Assembly (NCBI GenBank): GCA_029264225.1 | Contig: JARICB010000293.1 | Coordinates: 1 to 9,866 of the forward strand | From: Nocardioides sp. | GTDB taxonomy: Bacteria > Actinomycetota > Actinomycetes > Propionibacteriales > Nocardioidaceae | Length of the DNA: 9,866 nt | Direction: 5' to 3' | In this document: piece by piece, positions 1 through 5,785 of the stretch | Position numbering within the stretch: the first letter of the stretch is position 1 | Layout of the letters: each line of letters starts with the position of its first letter | Translations under genes and position numbers: made by a program | Notes under the pieces: model-generated | Databases searched by the model: none | What the model saw: only the letters and a program-made list of their open reading frames with translations | Told to the model about the DNA's origin: nothing

Positions 1-778
1 GGGTGCGCAACGCAGCGGCGGGGTCGCGGGTGAGCAGCCGGGTCGTCTCCGCATGGTTGTTGAACACCTGCCGGTCCGGTGCCAGCTCTCGCAGACCCAT
101 GACGGCGCGGAGCGGCTGGTGGCGCACCGGGCGGTCCCAGTTGTCGCGGACCGTGAGCAGCGGGTCATCCACTTCGATGGTGTGGGTGCCGACGAGCATG
201 ACGTCGCACTCGGCCCGGAGTCGGTGGGTGTCCTGTCGGGCCGGTTCGCTGGAGATCCAGCGGCTGGTGCCATCTGCGGCGGCGCTGCGGCCATCGAGGG
301 TGGTAGCGAACTTCCAGGTCACGAACGGGCGCCCATGGGCCAGGGCGAAGGTCCAGGCCCGGTTGAGCTGCGCAGCCTGCGCCGCCATGAGTCCGCTCTC
401 GACGTCGATCCCGACCGCGCGCAATGCCTCGGCTCCGCCCGCGGCCTCCGGGTTGGGGTCGCTCTGGGCGAAGACGACCCGGCGGACGCCGGACTTGATC
501 AGGGCCTCGGTACACGGGCCGGTGCGGCCGGTGTGGTTGCACGGCTCGAGAGTGACCACCGCCGTGGTCGGGCGCGCGGCGTCGCCGGCTTCGGTCAGGG
601 CCGCCACTTCGGCATGCGGCGTACCGGCCCCGCGGTGGAAGCCTTCGGCCAGGACCGCCCCCTCGGCGTCGAGCAGTAGGCACCCGACGCGGGGGTTGGG
701 CCCCAGTGCGACACCGGGCGTCGCGGCGATCTGGAGGGCGCGCGTCATCGCTGCCTGCTCCGCTGGTGTCGCGCTCAT
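1..778 (-). CDS. ribD: Bifunctional riboflavin deaminase/reductase RibD (3' end cut by window)
   Basis: RibD catalyses two early steps of riboflavin synthesis: deamination of the pyrimidine made by GTP cyclohydrolase II, then NADPH-dependent reduction of its ribosyl chain. I translated this frame by hand: 259 residues from ATG at 778 with no stop before the left edge, so roughly the last 100 residues of the usual 340-370 are missing. The N-terminal cytidine-deaminase-like domain has the zinc motif HAE (H55, E57) and PCNHTGRTGPC (C80, C89). The reductase domain begins near residue 150 with RPFVTWKFATTLDGR, followed by SRWISSEPAR and a VGTHTIEVDDPLLTVR segment. The start is fixed by AGAGGGG five bases upstream (784-790) and by the FMN riboswitch in the leader. 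It is the last gene in the window; downstream rib genes would be expected to the left. The antisense ORFs across it are GC shadows. Confidence 0.97.
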   Translation of the reverse strand, partial: MSATPAEQAAMTRALQIAATPGVALGPNPRVGCLLLDAEGAVLAEGFHRGAGTPHAEVAALTEAGDAARPTTAVVTLEPCNHTGRTGPCTEALIKSGVRRVVFAQSDPNPEAAGGAEALRAVGIDVESGLMAAQAAQLNRAWTFALAHGRPFVTWKFATTLDGRSAAADGTSRWISSEPARQDTHRLRAECDVMLVGTHTIEVDDPLLTVRDNWDRPVRHQPLRAVMGLRELAPDRQVFNNHAETTRLLTRDPAAALRT

Positions 779-783
779 CGCTA

Positions 784-812
784 CCCCTCTGGTCCGTGAC
801 GGGACTCTGGGG
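784..812 (-). promoter_or_regulatory. ribD Shine-Dalgarno and putative SD-sequestering hairpin
   Basis: On the minus strand the leader between aptamer and ribD holds CCCC (809-812), AGA, a GTCC/GGAC stem (802-805 with 792-795), CAGA, and GGGG (784-787). The GGGG belongs to the ribosome binding site AGAGGGG (784-790), five bases before ATG at 778. Pairing CCCC with GGGG would hide the site. Most FMN riboswitches in high-GC actinobacteria are thought to act on translation, so this is the likely expression platform. There is no T-run that would suggest a terminator. The pairing is seen by eye; its role is inference. Confidence 0.55.
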
Positions 813-846
813 CGCGGGCGCAGACGTCTCTTCAACGGCTGTCGAT

Positions 847-972
847 GCGTGATCTTCTCATCCGGACTTTGACCGTCGGTCCAGGAATTTCACCTGATCA
901 ACCGGCCACTGGCTGTGGACGGGTCGCGGACTTTAACCGCCGGTGCGGATTTTCACCGCCCCCAGAGCACGC
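847..972 (-). ncRNA. FMN riboswitch (RFN element) controlling ribD
   Basis: Read on the minus strand, all the conserved RFN blocks occur in order: GGGGGCGGTGAAAATCCGC, ACCGGCGGTTAAAGTCCGCG, ACCCG, GGTTGATCAGGTGAAATTCC, GGACCGACGGTCAAAGTCC, and GGATGAGAAGA. The closing P1 helix can be drawn between GCGTG (968-972) and CACGC (847-851), with UCU (964-966) against AGA (856-858) inside. The aptamer ends 68 bases before the ribD ATG. The family binds flavin mononucleotide and lowers riboflavin-gene expression when FMN is plentiful. The blocks match the consensus closely, including both GGTGAAA-type junctions, so identity is near certain. Only the exact ends of P1 are uncertain. Confidence 0.96.
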
Positions 973-1207
973 TCTTGCTCCGCCAACTCTGCCACAGGCC
1001 TCCACGCCCCGGCACAGGTGTCCAGATGTGACGCCGCCGAGCCACTCCCAGCCTCGGGTCGCTCCAACGCGGAGACGCGTAGACGCGCGGACCTTGGTCG
1101 GGGACCCCACCCGACGCCACGCCTGCGCGCGACAACCGTGGGGACCAATGTCCGCGCGTCTACGACGTCACTGCCGCTCAGCCGGTCCGGCCCGGTCGCG
1201 AGGAGGA
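973..1207. other. Intergenic region rpe-ribD leader: promoter expected, none identified
   Basis: This 235-base gap carries the inverted repeat described separately and must also hold any independent ribD promoter. Just upstream of the aptamer on the minus strand, CAGAGT followed by TGGCGGAGC is the nearest thing to a -10 box, but it lacks the leading T and has no -35 at normal spacing. I see no ORF with coding character here. Confidence 0.4.
1078..1164. repeat. Long near-perfect inverted repeat between rpe and ribD leader
   Basis: The arm at 1078-1099 (begins CGTAGACGCGCGGAC) and the arm at 1143-1164 (ends GTCCGCGCGTCTACG) are reverse complements over 22 bases with a single mismatch. They are separated by 43 bases. 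A further short pairing, CCCAC (1106-1110) with GTGGG (1138-1142), could extend the stem past a bulge of six bases. The repeat lies 44 bases after the rpe stop and 105 bases before the FMN aptamer. No T-run follows on either strand, so it is not a classical intrinsic terminator. It could be a 3' stem-loop of the rpe transcript, a regulator site or a dispersed palindromic repeat. Confidence 0.8.
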
Positions 1208-1876
1208 TCAGGAACCGACGGCGGCCGCTTCTGCCGTGGCCTTCAGTTGGCGCACCATCGCGTCGGGGTCGGCAGCCGAGTAGACGGCCGAACCGGCGAC
1301 GAACACGTCGGCCCCGGCCTCGGCGCACCGCTCGATCGTCTCCAGGCTGACGCCGCCGTCGACCTGGAGCCAGGTCTCGACGCCATGCTTGGCCATCAGG
1401 GCGCGGGCCGTGCGGATCTTCGGCAGGCACAGGTCGAGGAACTTCTGGCCCCCGAAACCAGGCTCCACCGTCATGATCAACACCATGTCCAGCTCGGCCA
1501 GCAGCGCCTCGTAGGGCTCGATCGGCGTCGCCGGCTTGAGCGCCATGCTCGCCCGCGCACCCTGGTTGCGGAGCTCGCGGGCCAGCCGGATCGGCGCCTT
1601 CGTGGACTCGACGTGGAAGGTGACGCTGCTGGCGCCTGCCTCGGCATAGAGCGGCGCCTGGGTGTCGCAGTCCTCGATCATCAGGTGCGCGTCGAGCGGG
1701 ATGTCGCTGGCCTTGCTCAGTGCCTCGACCATCGTCGGACCGAACGTCAGGTTGGGCACGAAATGGTTGTCCATGACGTCGACATGGACCCAATCGGCGC
1801 TGGGGATACGGCCGATCTCCTCCCCCAGCTTGGCGAAGTCGGCGTTCAGGATGGACGGCGTGATCTGGATTCCCAC
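1208..1876 (-). CDS. rpe: Ribulose-phosphate 3-epimerase
   Basis: Rpe interconverts D-ribulose 5-phosphate and D-xylulose 5-phosphate in the cytosolic pentose-phosphate pathway; ribulose 5-phosphate is also the four-carbon source for riboflavin, which fits ribD next door. The 222-residue product has the family signatures in order: [10 protein letters not shown] (5-14), [19 protein letters not shown] (29-47), LDAHLMI (61-67), [12 protein letters not shown] (135-146) and VDGGV (172-176). The expected metal ligands are H31, D33, H64 and D173. [10 protein letters not shown] replaces the commoner MTVNPGFGGQ. I chose the GTG at 1876 rather than the ATG at 1933: the extra 19 residues are not family-like, and a TAGGCT -10-like box ends seven bases before the GTG, suggesting a leaderless start. 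GAGG three bases upstream is too close to be a good ribosome binding site. Confidence 0.96.
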   Translation of the reverse strand: MGIQITPSILNADFAKLGEEIGRIPSADWVHVDVMDNHFVPNLTFGPTMVEALSKASDIPLDAHLMIEDCDTQAPLYAEAGASSVTFHVESTKAPIRLARELRNQGARASMALKPATPIEPYEALLAELDMVLIMTVEPGFGGQKFLDLCLPKIRTARALMAKHGVETWLQVDGGVSLETIERCAEAGADVFVAGSAVYSAADPDAMVRQLKATAEAAAVGS

Positions 1877-1883
1877 AGACCTC

Positions 1884-1889
1884 AGCCTA
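1884..1889 (-). promoter_or_regulatory. Putative -10 box (TAGGCT) for leaderless rpe
   Basis: TAGGCT on the minus strand fits the actinobacterial TANNNT -10 pattern and is followed by exactly seven bases, then the GTG start. Transcription would begin at or within a base of the start codon. No clear -35 is seen 17-18 bases upstream. The same arrangement recurs before the ligD-type and yjbR-type genes. Confidence 0.5.
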
Positions 1890-1942
1890 GGGCCAGCGCC
1901 CGGCATGGCCCGGCCGGTGTCCGTCGCCTGCACTCAGCACAG

Positions 1943-2905
1943 TCAGTCTTCGGGATCGATAGGCGGGTCGGCGCCGGCGGCCTCGTCGCGGTCGGCCCAC
2001 TCGAGCAGGGGCCTGAAGTCGAAGACCGCGTCGTCGATGCCCCCATGCAGGTCACCGAGCTCGGCGAAACGGGCGGGCATGGTGAAGATGGTGAAGTCGT
2101 CGGGCGCACAGTCGTTGATCTCGTCCCAGCGGACGGGTGCGGAGACTCGGGCGTTGGGTACGCCGCGCACCGAGTAGGCCGCGGCGATCGTGTGGTCCCG
2201 GGCGTTCTGGTTGTAGTCCACGAAGAGCTGCTCGGGGGCACGATCCTTGCGCCACCAGGCGGTCGTGACCTCGCCACCGGCTCGGCGTTCGACCTCGCGG
2301 GCGAAGGCGAGTGCCCCGCGGCGTACGTCTGCGAAGGGGTGGTCGGGCTTGATCCGCACATAGATGTGCAGCCCCGAGCCGCCACTGGTCTTGGGGAACC
2401 CGACCGCCCCCAGGTCGTCGAGCACCTCGTGTGAGAGGTGGGCGATGCGCTGCACCGTCTCCCAGTCGCACTCCGGGCCGGGGTCGAGGTCGATGCGCCA
2501 CTCGTCGGGCTTCTCGGTGTCGGCACGTCGGCTGTTCCACGGATGGAACTCGACACTCGACATCTGCACGGCCCAGATCACCTGGGCGAGCCGGGTCACG
2601 CAGAGTTCGTCGGCGGTGCGATTCCACCGCGGAAAGGACAACTGCACCGTCTCGACCCACGGCGGCGCGCCCGCGGGGATTCGCTTCTGGTGCACCTTGG
2701 GGCCGGAGAGCCCCTTGGGAAATCGGTGCAGCATGCACGGCCGCTCGTAGAGCGCGTTGACGATGCCGTCACCGACGGCGAGGTAGTAGTCGACCAGGTC
2801 GAGCTTGGTGGCACCGGAGTCTGGGAAGTAGACGCGATCGGGGTTGCTGACCCGCACGGCCACGTCGTCGACCTCGACCTCGACACTGGGGGACTTCGAC
2901 GCCAT
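1943..2905 (-). CDS. Stand-alone LigD-type polymerase/primase domain protein
   Basis: This 320-residue protein is the polymerase domain of the LigD family, an archaeo-eukaryotic primase-type nucleotidyltransferase that fills gaps and adds (ribo)nucleotides during non-homologous end joining and related repair. Catalytic motifs are visible: the metal pair in WRIDLDPGP (D139 and D141), KTSGGSGLHIYV with H180, and FVDYNQNARDHT with D230. NPDRVYFPDSGATKLDLVDYY near the N-terminus and LHRFPKGLSGPKVHQKRIP (59-77) are also family segments. It has no ligase or nuclease domain, and neither Ku nor a ligase is in the window, so partners would be elsewhere. I chose the ATG at 2905 over an in-frame TTG at 2914, which lies partly within a TAGGTT promoter-like box. 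It ends 66 bases before rpe. Confidence 0.93.
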   Translation of the reverse strand: MASKSPSVEVEVDDVAVRVSNPDRVYFPDSGATKLDLVDYYLAVGDGIVNALYERPCMLHRFPKGLSGPKVHQKRIPAGAPPWVETVQLSFPRWNRTADELCVTRLAQVIWAVQMSSVEFHPWNSRRADTEKPDEWRIDLDPGPECDWETVQRIAHLSHEVLDDLGAVGFPKTSGGSGLHIYVRIKPDHPFADVRRGALAFAREVERRAGGEVTTAWWRKDRAPEQLFVDYNQNARDHTIAAAYSVRGVPNARVSAPVRWDEINDCAPDDFTIFTMPARFAELGDLHGGIDDAVFDFRPLLEWADRDEAAGADPPIDPED

Positions 2906-2912
2906 GGCGTCC

Positions 2913-2918
2913 AACCTA
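2913..2918 (-). promoter_or_regulatory. Putative -10 box (TAGGTT) for leaderless ligD-type gene
   Basis: On the minus strand TAGGTT is followed by GGACGCC and the ATG at 2905, a seven-base spacing identical to that at rpe. No Shine-Dalgarno is visible before the ATG. The box lies in the 36-base gap after the stop of the upstream secreted-protein gene, so the polymerase gene probably has its own promoter. Confidence 0.5.
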
Positions 2919-2941
2919 GGTCCTCGCAGACGCTGCGTCGA

Positions 2942-3916
2942 TCACTGCGTGACGGTGACCAGGACGGGGTCGGTAGCGCCCTCATCGGCGTATTCGCTCT
3001 GCGGACGGAGCCAGCGGTATTCCTGCGTGCGGGTGGCCGTGACGCGGGTGCGTGAGGCACCGTCGGGCTCGGTGTAGGTCAGCGGCGACACGTCGGTCCA
3101 CTCCCCCTGGCCCGGTGCACGCGCCTGCAGGATCAACGGGTCGCCGGTGACACGACCCAAGGGGTCGCTCACTGTGCCGGCGAAGGTGACTTCTTGTCCC
3201 ACGCCGATCTGCGTGGTCGAGGCCGTCATGGTGGTGGTCAGACTGAGGCCCTCGAAGTCCCACGTGCGGCCATTGCCTCGCACCGCATCAAGGTTGAAGG
3301 CGTGAGCGTCGCAGCCGAAGCCGGTCACCAGGTAGCCGGGGCCGTCACCATGCCGTGCCACGAAGTCGGCCGGTGTCGACGACTCGCTCGCCACGACCTG
3401 CCCGGTGCTCACCTTGACCTGCTGCCACTGGTAGGTGAGCGCCGCGTTGTCGACGTGCTGCCAACTCGCGGGTGCGACCACCAGAGCTGCCCGGCCCCGC
3501 CACAGGTAGCCCAGCGGGGTGTCAGCTGTTGCGACCCCGAGGTAGGACGCACCGCTGGTGCCGGCCTCGGCACGGACGTCGAGCCCGGCATGAAGGGCGC
3601 CGAGGGAGAGGAACGAGATGGTCGGACCGGAGGCAGATCCCGCACCACCGGGCACCAGGCCGAAACTGCGTCGCCCCAGCGGTGCCTGCTGGGGACCGAG
3701 GTTGATCCGGGTGGTCGGCGGTGCCGCGTCGGCGTCGAGCGCCTCGCATCCGACGTAGGTCAGATACATCCCGTCCAGGGCGGATCCTGGGCCGGTCATG
3801 GTCGTCACGTCGCCCGCGTCGGCGAAACTCACCGTCGTCGTGACTGACGTCAACGCAACTGTCGTCGAGGTGGAGAGCGCGAGCGTGACCAGGGCCGTGG
3901 CCGCCATACGACGCAT
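2942..3916 (-). CDS. Secreted protein of unknown function with C-terminal Ig-like domain
   Basis: I do not recognise a named gene. The 324-residue product begins MRRMAATALVTLALSTSTTV, a signal peptide with probable cleavage near SFA-DAG (residue 32). Residues about 45-224 form a domain I cannot assign; it contains the only two cysteines, C57 and C202, which could form one disulfide outside the cell. Residues about 226-324 look like a bacterial Ig-like beta-sandwich: a TTTMTAS..GVGQEVTFAGTVS opening, a middle strand with ILQARAPGQGEWTDV, and a closing TRTQEYRWLRPQSEYADEGATDP..VTVT segment of a type common in actinobacterial exported proteins. The start is ATG 3916, with GGAGGGGGCGG about a dozen bases upstream; a GTG directly before it is an alternative. 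A surface or matrix binding role is only a guess. Confidence 0.8.
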   Translation of the reverse strand: MRRMAATALVTLALSTSTTVALTSVTTTVSFADAGDVTTMTGPGSALDGMYLTYVGCEALDADAAPPTTRINLGPQQAPLGRRSFGLVPGGAGSASGPTISFLSLGALHAGLDVRAEAGTSGASYLGVATADTPLGYLWRGRAALVVAPASWQHVDNAALTYQWQQVKVSTGQVVASESSTPADFVARHGDGPGYLVTGFGCDAHAFNLDAVRGNGRTWDFEGLSLTTTMTASTTQIGVGQEVTFAGTVSDPLGRVTGDPLILQARAPGQGEWTDVSPLTYTEPDGASRTRVTATRTQEYRWLRPQSEYADEGATDPVLVTVTQ

Positions 3917-3990
3917 CACCCGAAATCCGCCCCCTCCGTGCCGATCTCTCAAGGATCGTTCCCCTGCCGTCCATCATCCACGCCAACCAG

Positions 3991-4006
3991 GGCTGTGGGA
4001 ACAGCC
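3991..4006. terminator. Small perfect hairpin downstream of rsmB
   Basis: GGCTGT and ACAGCC pair over six bases around a four-base loop (GGGA on plus, TCCC on minus). The hairpin lies about 30 bases past the rsmB stop. No T-run follows on the minus strand, so termination is only possible, not shown. Confidence 0.3.
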
Positions 4007-4036
4007 GAGGCCTACGTGAATCTGGGGAAGTCCTGC

Positions 4037-5341
4037 TCAGAGGCGACGGATGGTCGCGATGAACATCGCGTCGGTTCCGTCGCGGTGCGGCCAGAGCTGA
4101 CGTGTTTCCTCCACGACCGCGTCGGTGCGGCCGGCGAGGACTGCCGTCAGCGCCTCGCTGGTCTCGGCGAGCACCGGCGAACAGGTCGCGTAGACCACGA
4201 CGCCGCCGGGTCGGGTCGAGGAGATAGCGGCATCGAGCAGGCTGCGCTGGAGCGGCACGAGCGTGTTGAGATCCTCCGGAGTGCGCCGCCAGCGGGACTC
4301 GGGTCGTCGTCGCAGTGCCCCCAGACCAGAACAAGGAGCATCGACGAGCACCCGGTCGAAGGTGTCTGCTGGCCAGGGCGGACGGGTGCCGTCGCCCACG
4401 ACGACTCCGAGGAGCCCGGCCTTGGCGGCCCGGGTGCCGCGGACGACCAGTCGCGCCCGGTGCAGTTGAGGTTCATTGGCCAGCAGCCGGGCGCCACGTT
4501 GGGCCGCCAGGGCCGCCAGGAGCGCGGCCTTGCCGCCGGGTCCGGCGCACACGTCGAGCCAGCGCAGGTCGGGGCCCTCCAGGGCCGCGTCAGCCAGCGT
4601 GGTGGCAACGAGTTGGGAGCCCTCGTCCTGCACGCCCGCTCGGCCCTGCGCCACGGCCGGGATCCCCGAGGGGTCGCCGCCCGGCAGTTCGACGGCGTAC
4701 GGCGACAGCGCGCCCCGCACTCCCCCGGCCTCGAGAAGTTCTTCGACGCTGGACAGCCCCGGGCGGGCAGCAAGCATCACCCGTGGCGCGGCGTTGTCGG
4801 CGTCGAGCAGGTCGGGCAACTCGGCGGCGTCGCCGAGCGCCTCCCCCAGCACCTCGACCACCCACCGCGGATGCGAGTGAGCGATCGAGAGGAACCCGGC
4901 CGGGTCCTTGTCGGGGTCGGGCGCAACGCGGGTAATCCAGGTAGCGAGGCCGTCGGCCGCGACCTTGCGCAGCACGGCGTTGGTCAGTCCCGTGGGGCCA
5001 ACGCCAACGCGGGCGCGCACCAGATCGACACTGGTGCTGATCGCCGCGTGGTCGGGCACCCGCATGCCAAGTAGTTGGTGCACCCCCAACCGGAGGGCGT
5101 CGCGCACCTTGGCCTCGAGCTTCGGCTTGGTCAGGCAGGCATCGATGATGGCGTCATAAGTGCCCTGCCAGCGGATGGTTCCCGAGACCAGCTCGGTAGT
5201 GAACGCCGCGTCGCGGCCAGCCAGTTGGTGTTCGGCCAGCACCAGCGGCAGCGCGAGGTTGGCGTAGGCGTCCTCGACCCGCACTGCCTTCAGGACGTCG
5301 TAGGCCGCCAGCCGGGACGGGTCAACACGGCTATTGGCCAT
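4037..5341 (-). CDS. rsmB: 16S rRNA (cytosine-967-C5) methyltransferase RsmB
   Basis: RsmB (Fmu/Sun family) transfers a methyl group from S-adenosylmethionine to C5 of a cytosine in small-subunit rRNA (C967 in E. coli). The 434-residue product has a NusB-like N-terminal RNA-binding domain (about 5-140, with RLGVHQLLGMRVPDHAAISTSVDLVR) and a Rossmann methyltransferase domain. SAM motif I is LDVCAGPGGKAALLAAL (262-278). DAPCSGLGALRRRPESRW holds C337, and YATCSPV holds C387, the paired cysteines of RNA m5C methyltransferases. VQDEGSQLVA (237-246) is also typical. ATG 5341 lies inside the 3' end of the yjbR-type gene, and its ribosome binding site AAGGAG (5352-5357) is within that coding sequence, so the two are co-transcribed and probably translationally coupled. 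Length is normal and both cysteines are intact. Confidence 0.97.
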   Translation of the reverse strand: MANSRVDPSRLAAYDVLKAVRVEDAYANLALPLVLAEHQLAGRDAAFTTELVSGTIRWQGTYDAIIDACLTKPKLEAKVRDALRLGVHQLLGMRVPDHAAISTSVDLVRARVGVGPTGLTNAVLRKVAADGLATWITRVAPDPDKDPAGFLSIAHSHPRWVVEVLGEALGDAAELPDLLDADNAAPRVMLAARPGLSSVEELLEAGGVRGALSPYAVELPGGDPSGIPAVAQGRAGVQDEGSQLVATTLADAALEGPDLRWLDVCAGPGGKAALLAALAAQRGARLLANEPQLHRARLVVRGTRAAKAGLLGVVVGDGTRPPWPADTFDRVLVDAPCSGLGALRRRPESRWRRTPEDLNTLVPLQRSLLDAAISSTRPGGVVVYATCSPVLAETSEALTAVLAGRTDAVVEETRQLWPHRDGTDAMFIATIRRL

Positions 5342-5750
5342 CGGCGAGGAACTCCTTGGTAAGTCGTTTCGGTGCCACGGCGATCCACGCGTCGCGGATC
5401 ACCTCGCTCAGTTCGTCGAGGCCGAGCTCTCCGAGCCGCGACTGTTGGACGAGCACCGCATTGTGGTTGCGAAAATGGTCGATGGTGAAGAACGGCGTGC
5501 GGTCGTCCTCGACGAGCGCGGCCTTGTCGGCCGAGTTGGCGGTCCGGATGACCAGCAGGTCGTCGTACTCCTTGCCGGTCTGCGGGTCGAGGGCACTGCG
5601 ATGAGGCTGCCGATACAGCACGAAGCCACGCCCCTTCTCGCCGATCGGCACCTTCCACGTCGGCACATCGCCCCACGACGTACCGAACTCGGTGCTGGGC
5701 AGCGCCGCACAGATCGCGTCGACGTCTGCGGGACGCGCCTTCCTGGTCAC
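5331..5750 (-). CDS. MmcQ/YjbR family protein
   Basis: The 139-residue product belongs to the MmcQ/YjbR family, small proteins with a CyaY-like fold often called DNA-binding; their biochemical role is not settled. Family traits are an N-terminal helix (ADVDAICAALPSTEF), a W-G-x-P-T-W-K-V strand, GRGFVLYRQPHRSALDP, DDLLVIRTANSADKAALVEDD, TPFFTIDHFRNHNAVLVQ, and a C-terminal helix DELSEVIRDAWIAVAPKRLTK. The start is GTG 5750: no ribosome binding site precedes it, but a TAGCCT -10-like box ends six bases upstream, suggesting a leaderless mRNA. It overlaps the rsmB start by 11 bases, so the two form a unit. A functional link with rRNA methylation is not implied by the family. Confidence 0.88.
   Translation of the reverse strand: MTRKARPADVDAICAALPSTEFGTSWGDVPTWKVPIGEKGRGFVLYRQPHRSALDPQTGKEYDDLLVIRTANSADKAALVEDDRTPFFTIDHFRNHNAVLVQQSRLGELGLDELSEVIRDAWIAVAPKRLTKEFLADGQ
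5352..5357 (-). promoter_or_regulatory. rsmB Shine-Dalgarno embedded in upstream gene
   Basis: AAGGAG on the minus strand, ten bases before the rsmB ATG at 5341, lies within the last codons of the yjbR-type gene. It fixes the rsmB start and ties its translation to the upstream frame. Confidence 0.75.
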
Positions 5751-5756
5751 TGGGGC

Positions 5757-5762
5757 AGGCTA
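5757..5762 (-). promoter_or_regulatory. Putative -10 box (TAGCCT) for leaderless yjbR-rsmB unit
   Basis: TAGCCT is followed by GCCCCA and the GTG at 5750 on the minus strand. The spacing of six bases places the transcript start at or next to the start codon, and no Shine-Dalgarno is present. It would also drive rsmB. It sits in the 35-base gap after the secreted-protein gene. Confidence 0.45.
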
Positions 5763-5785
5763 GCCGCTGGCGAGCGCGACCAGTC

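Noticed and set aside
53..683. ORFs on both strands (plus 53-679, minus 165-683) overlapping ribD
   Set aside because: The true frame is the minus-strand RibD frame from 778, which has the deaminase and reductase motifs and continues past the left edge.
1877..1933. Upstream ATG of rpe at 1933
   Set aside because: The 19 added residues are not family-like and would cover the promoter-like TAGGCT box.
845..2434. Long plus-strand ORF (529 codons) across the ribD leader, rpe and ligD-type gene
   Set aside because: It lies antisense to an FMN riboswitch and two clearly conserved genes, has arginine/glycine-rich low-quality translation, and is typical of third-position GC shadows.
3938..5074. Plus-strand ORF (378 codons) opposite rsmB
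   Set aside because: Antisense to RsmB with all its catalytic motifs intact; no recognisable domains.
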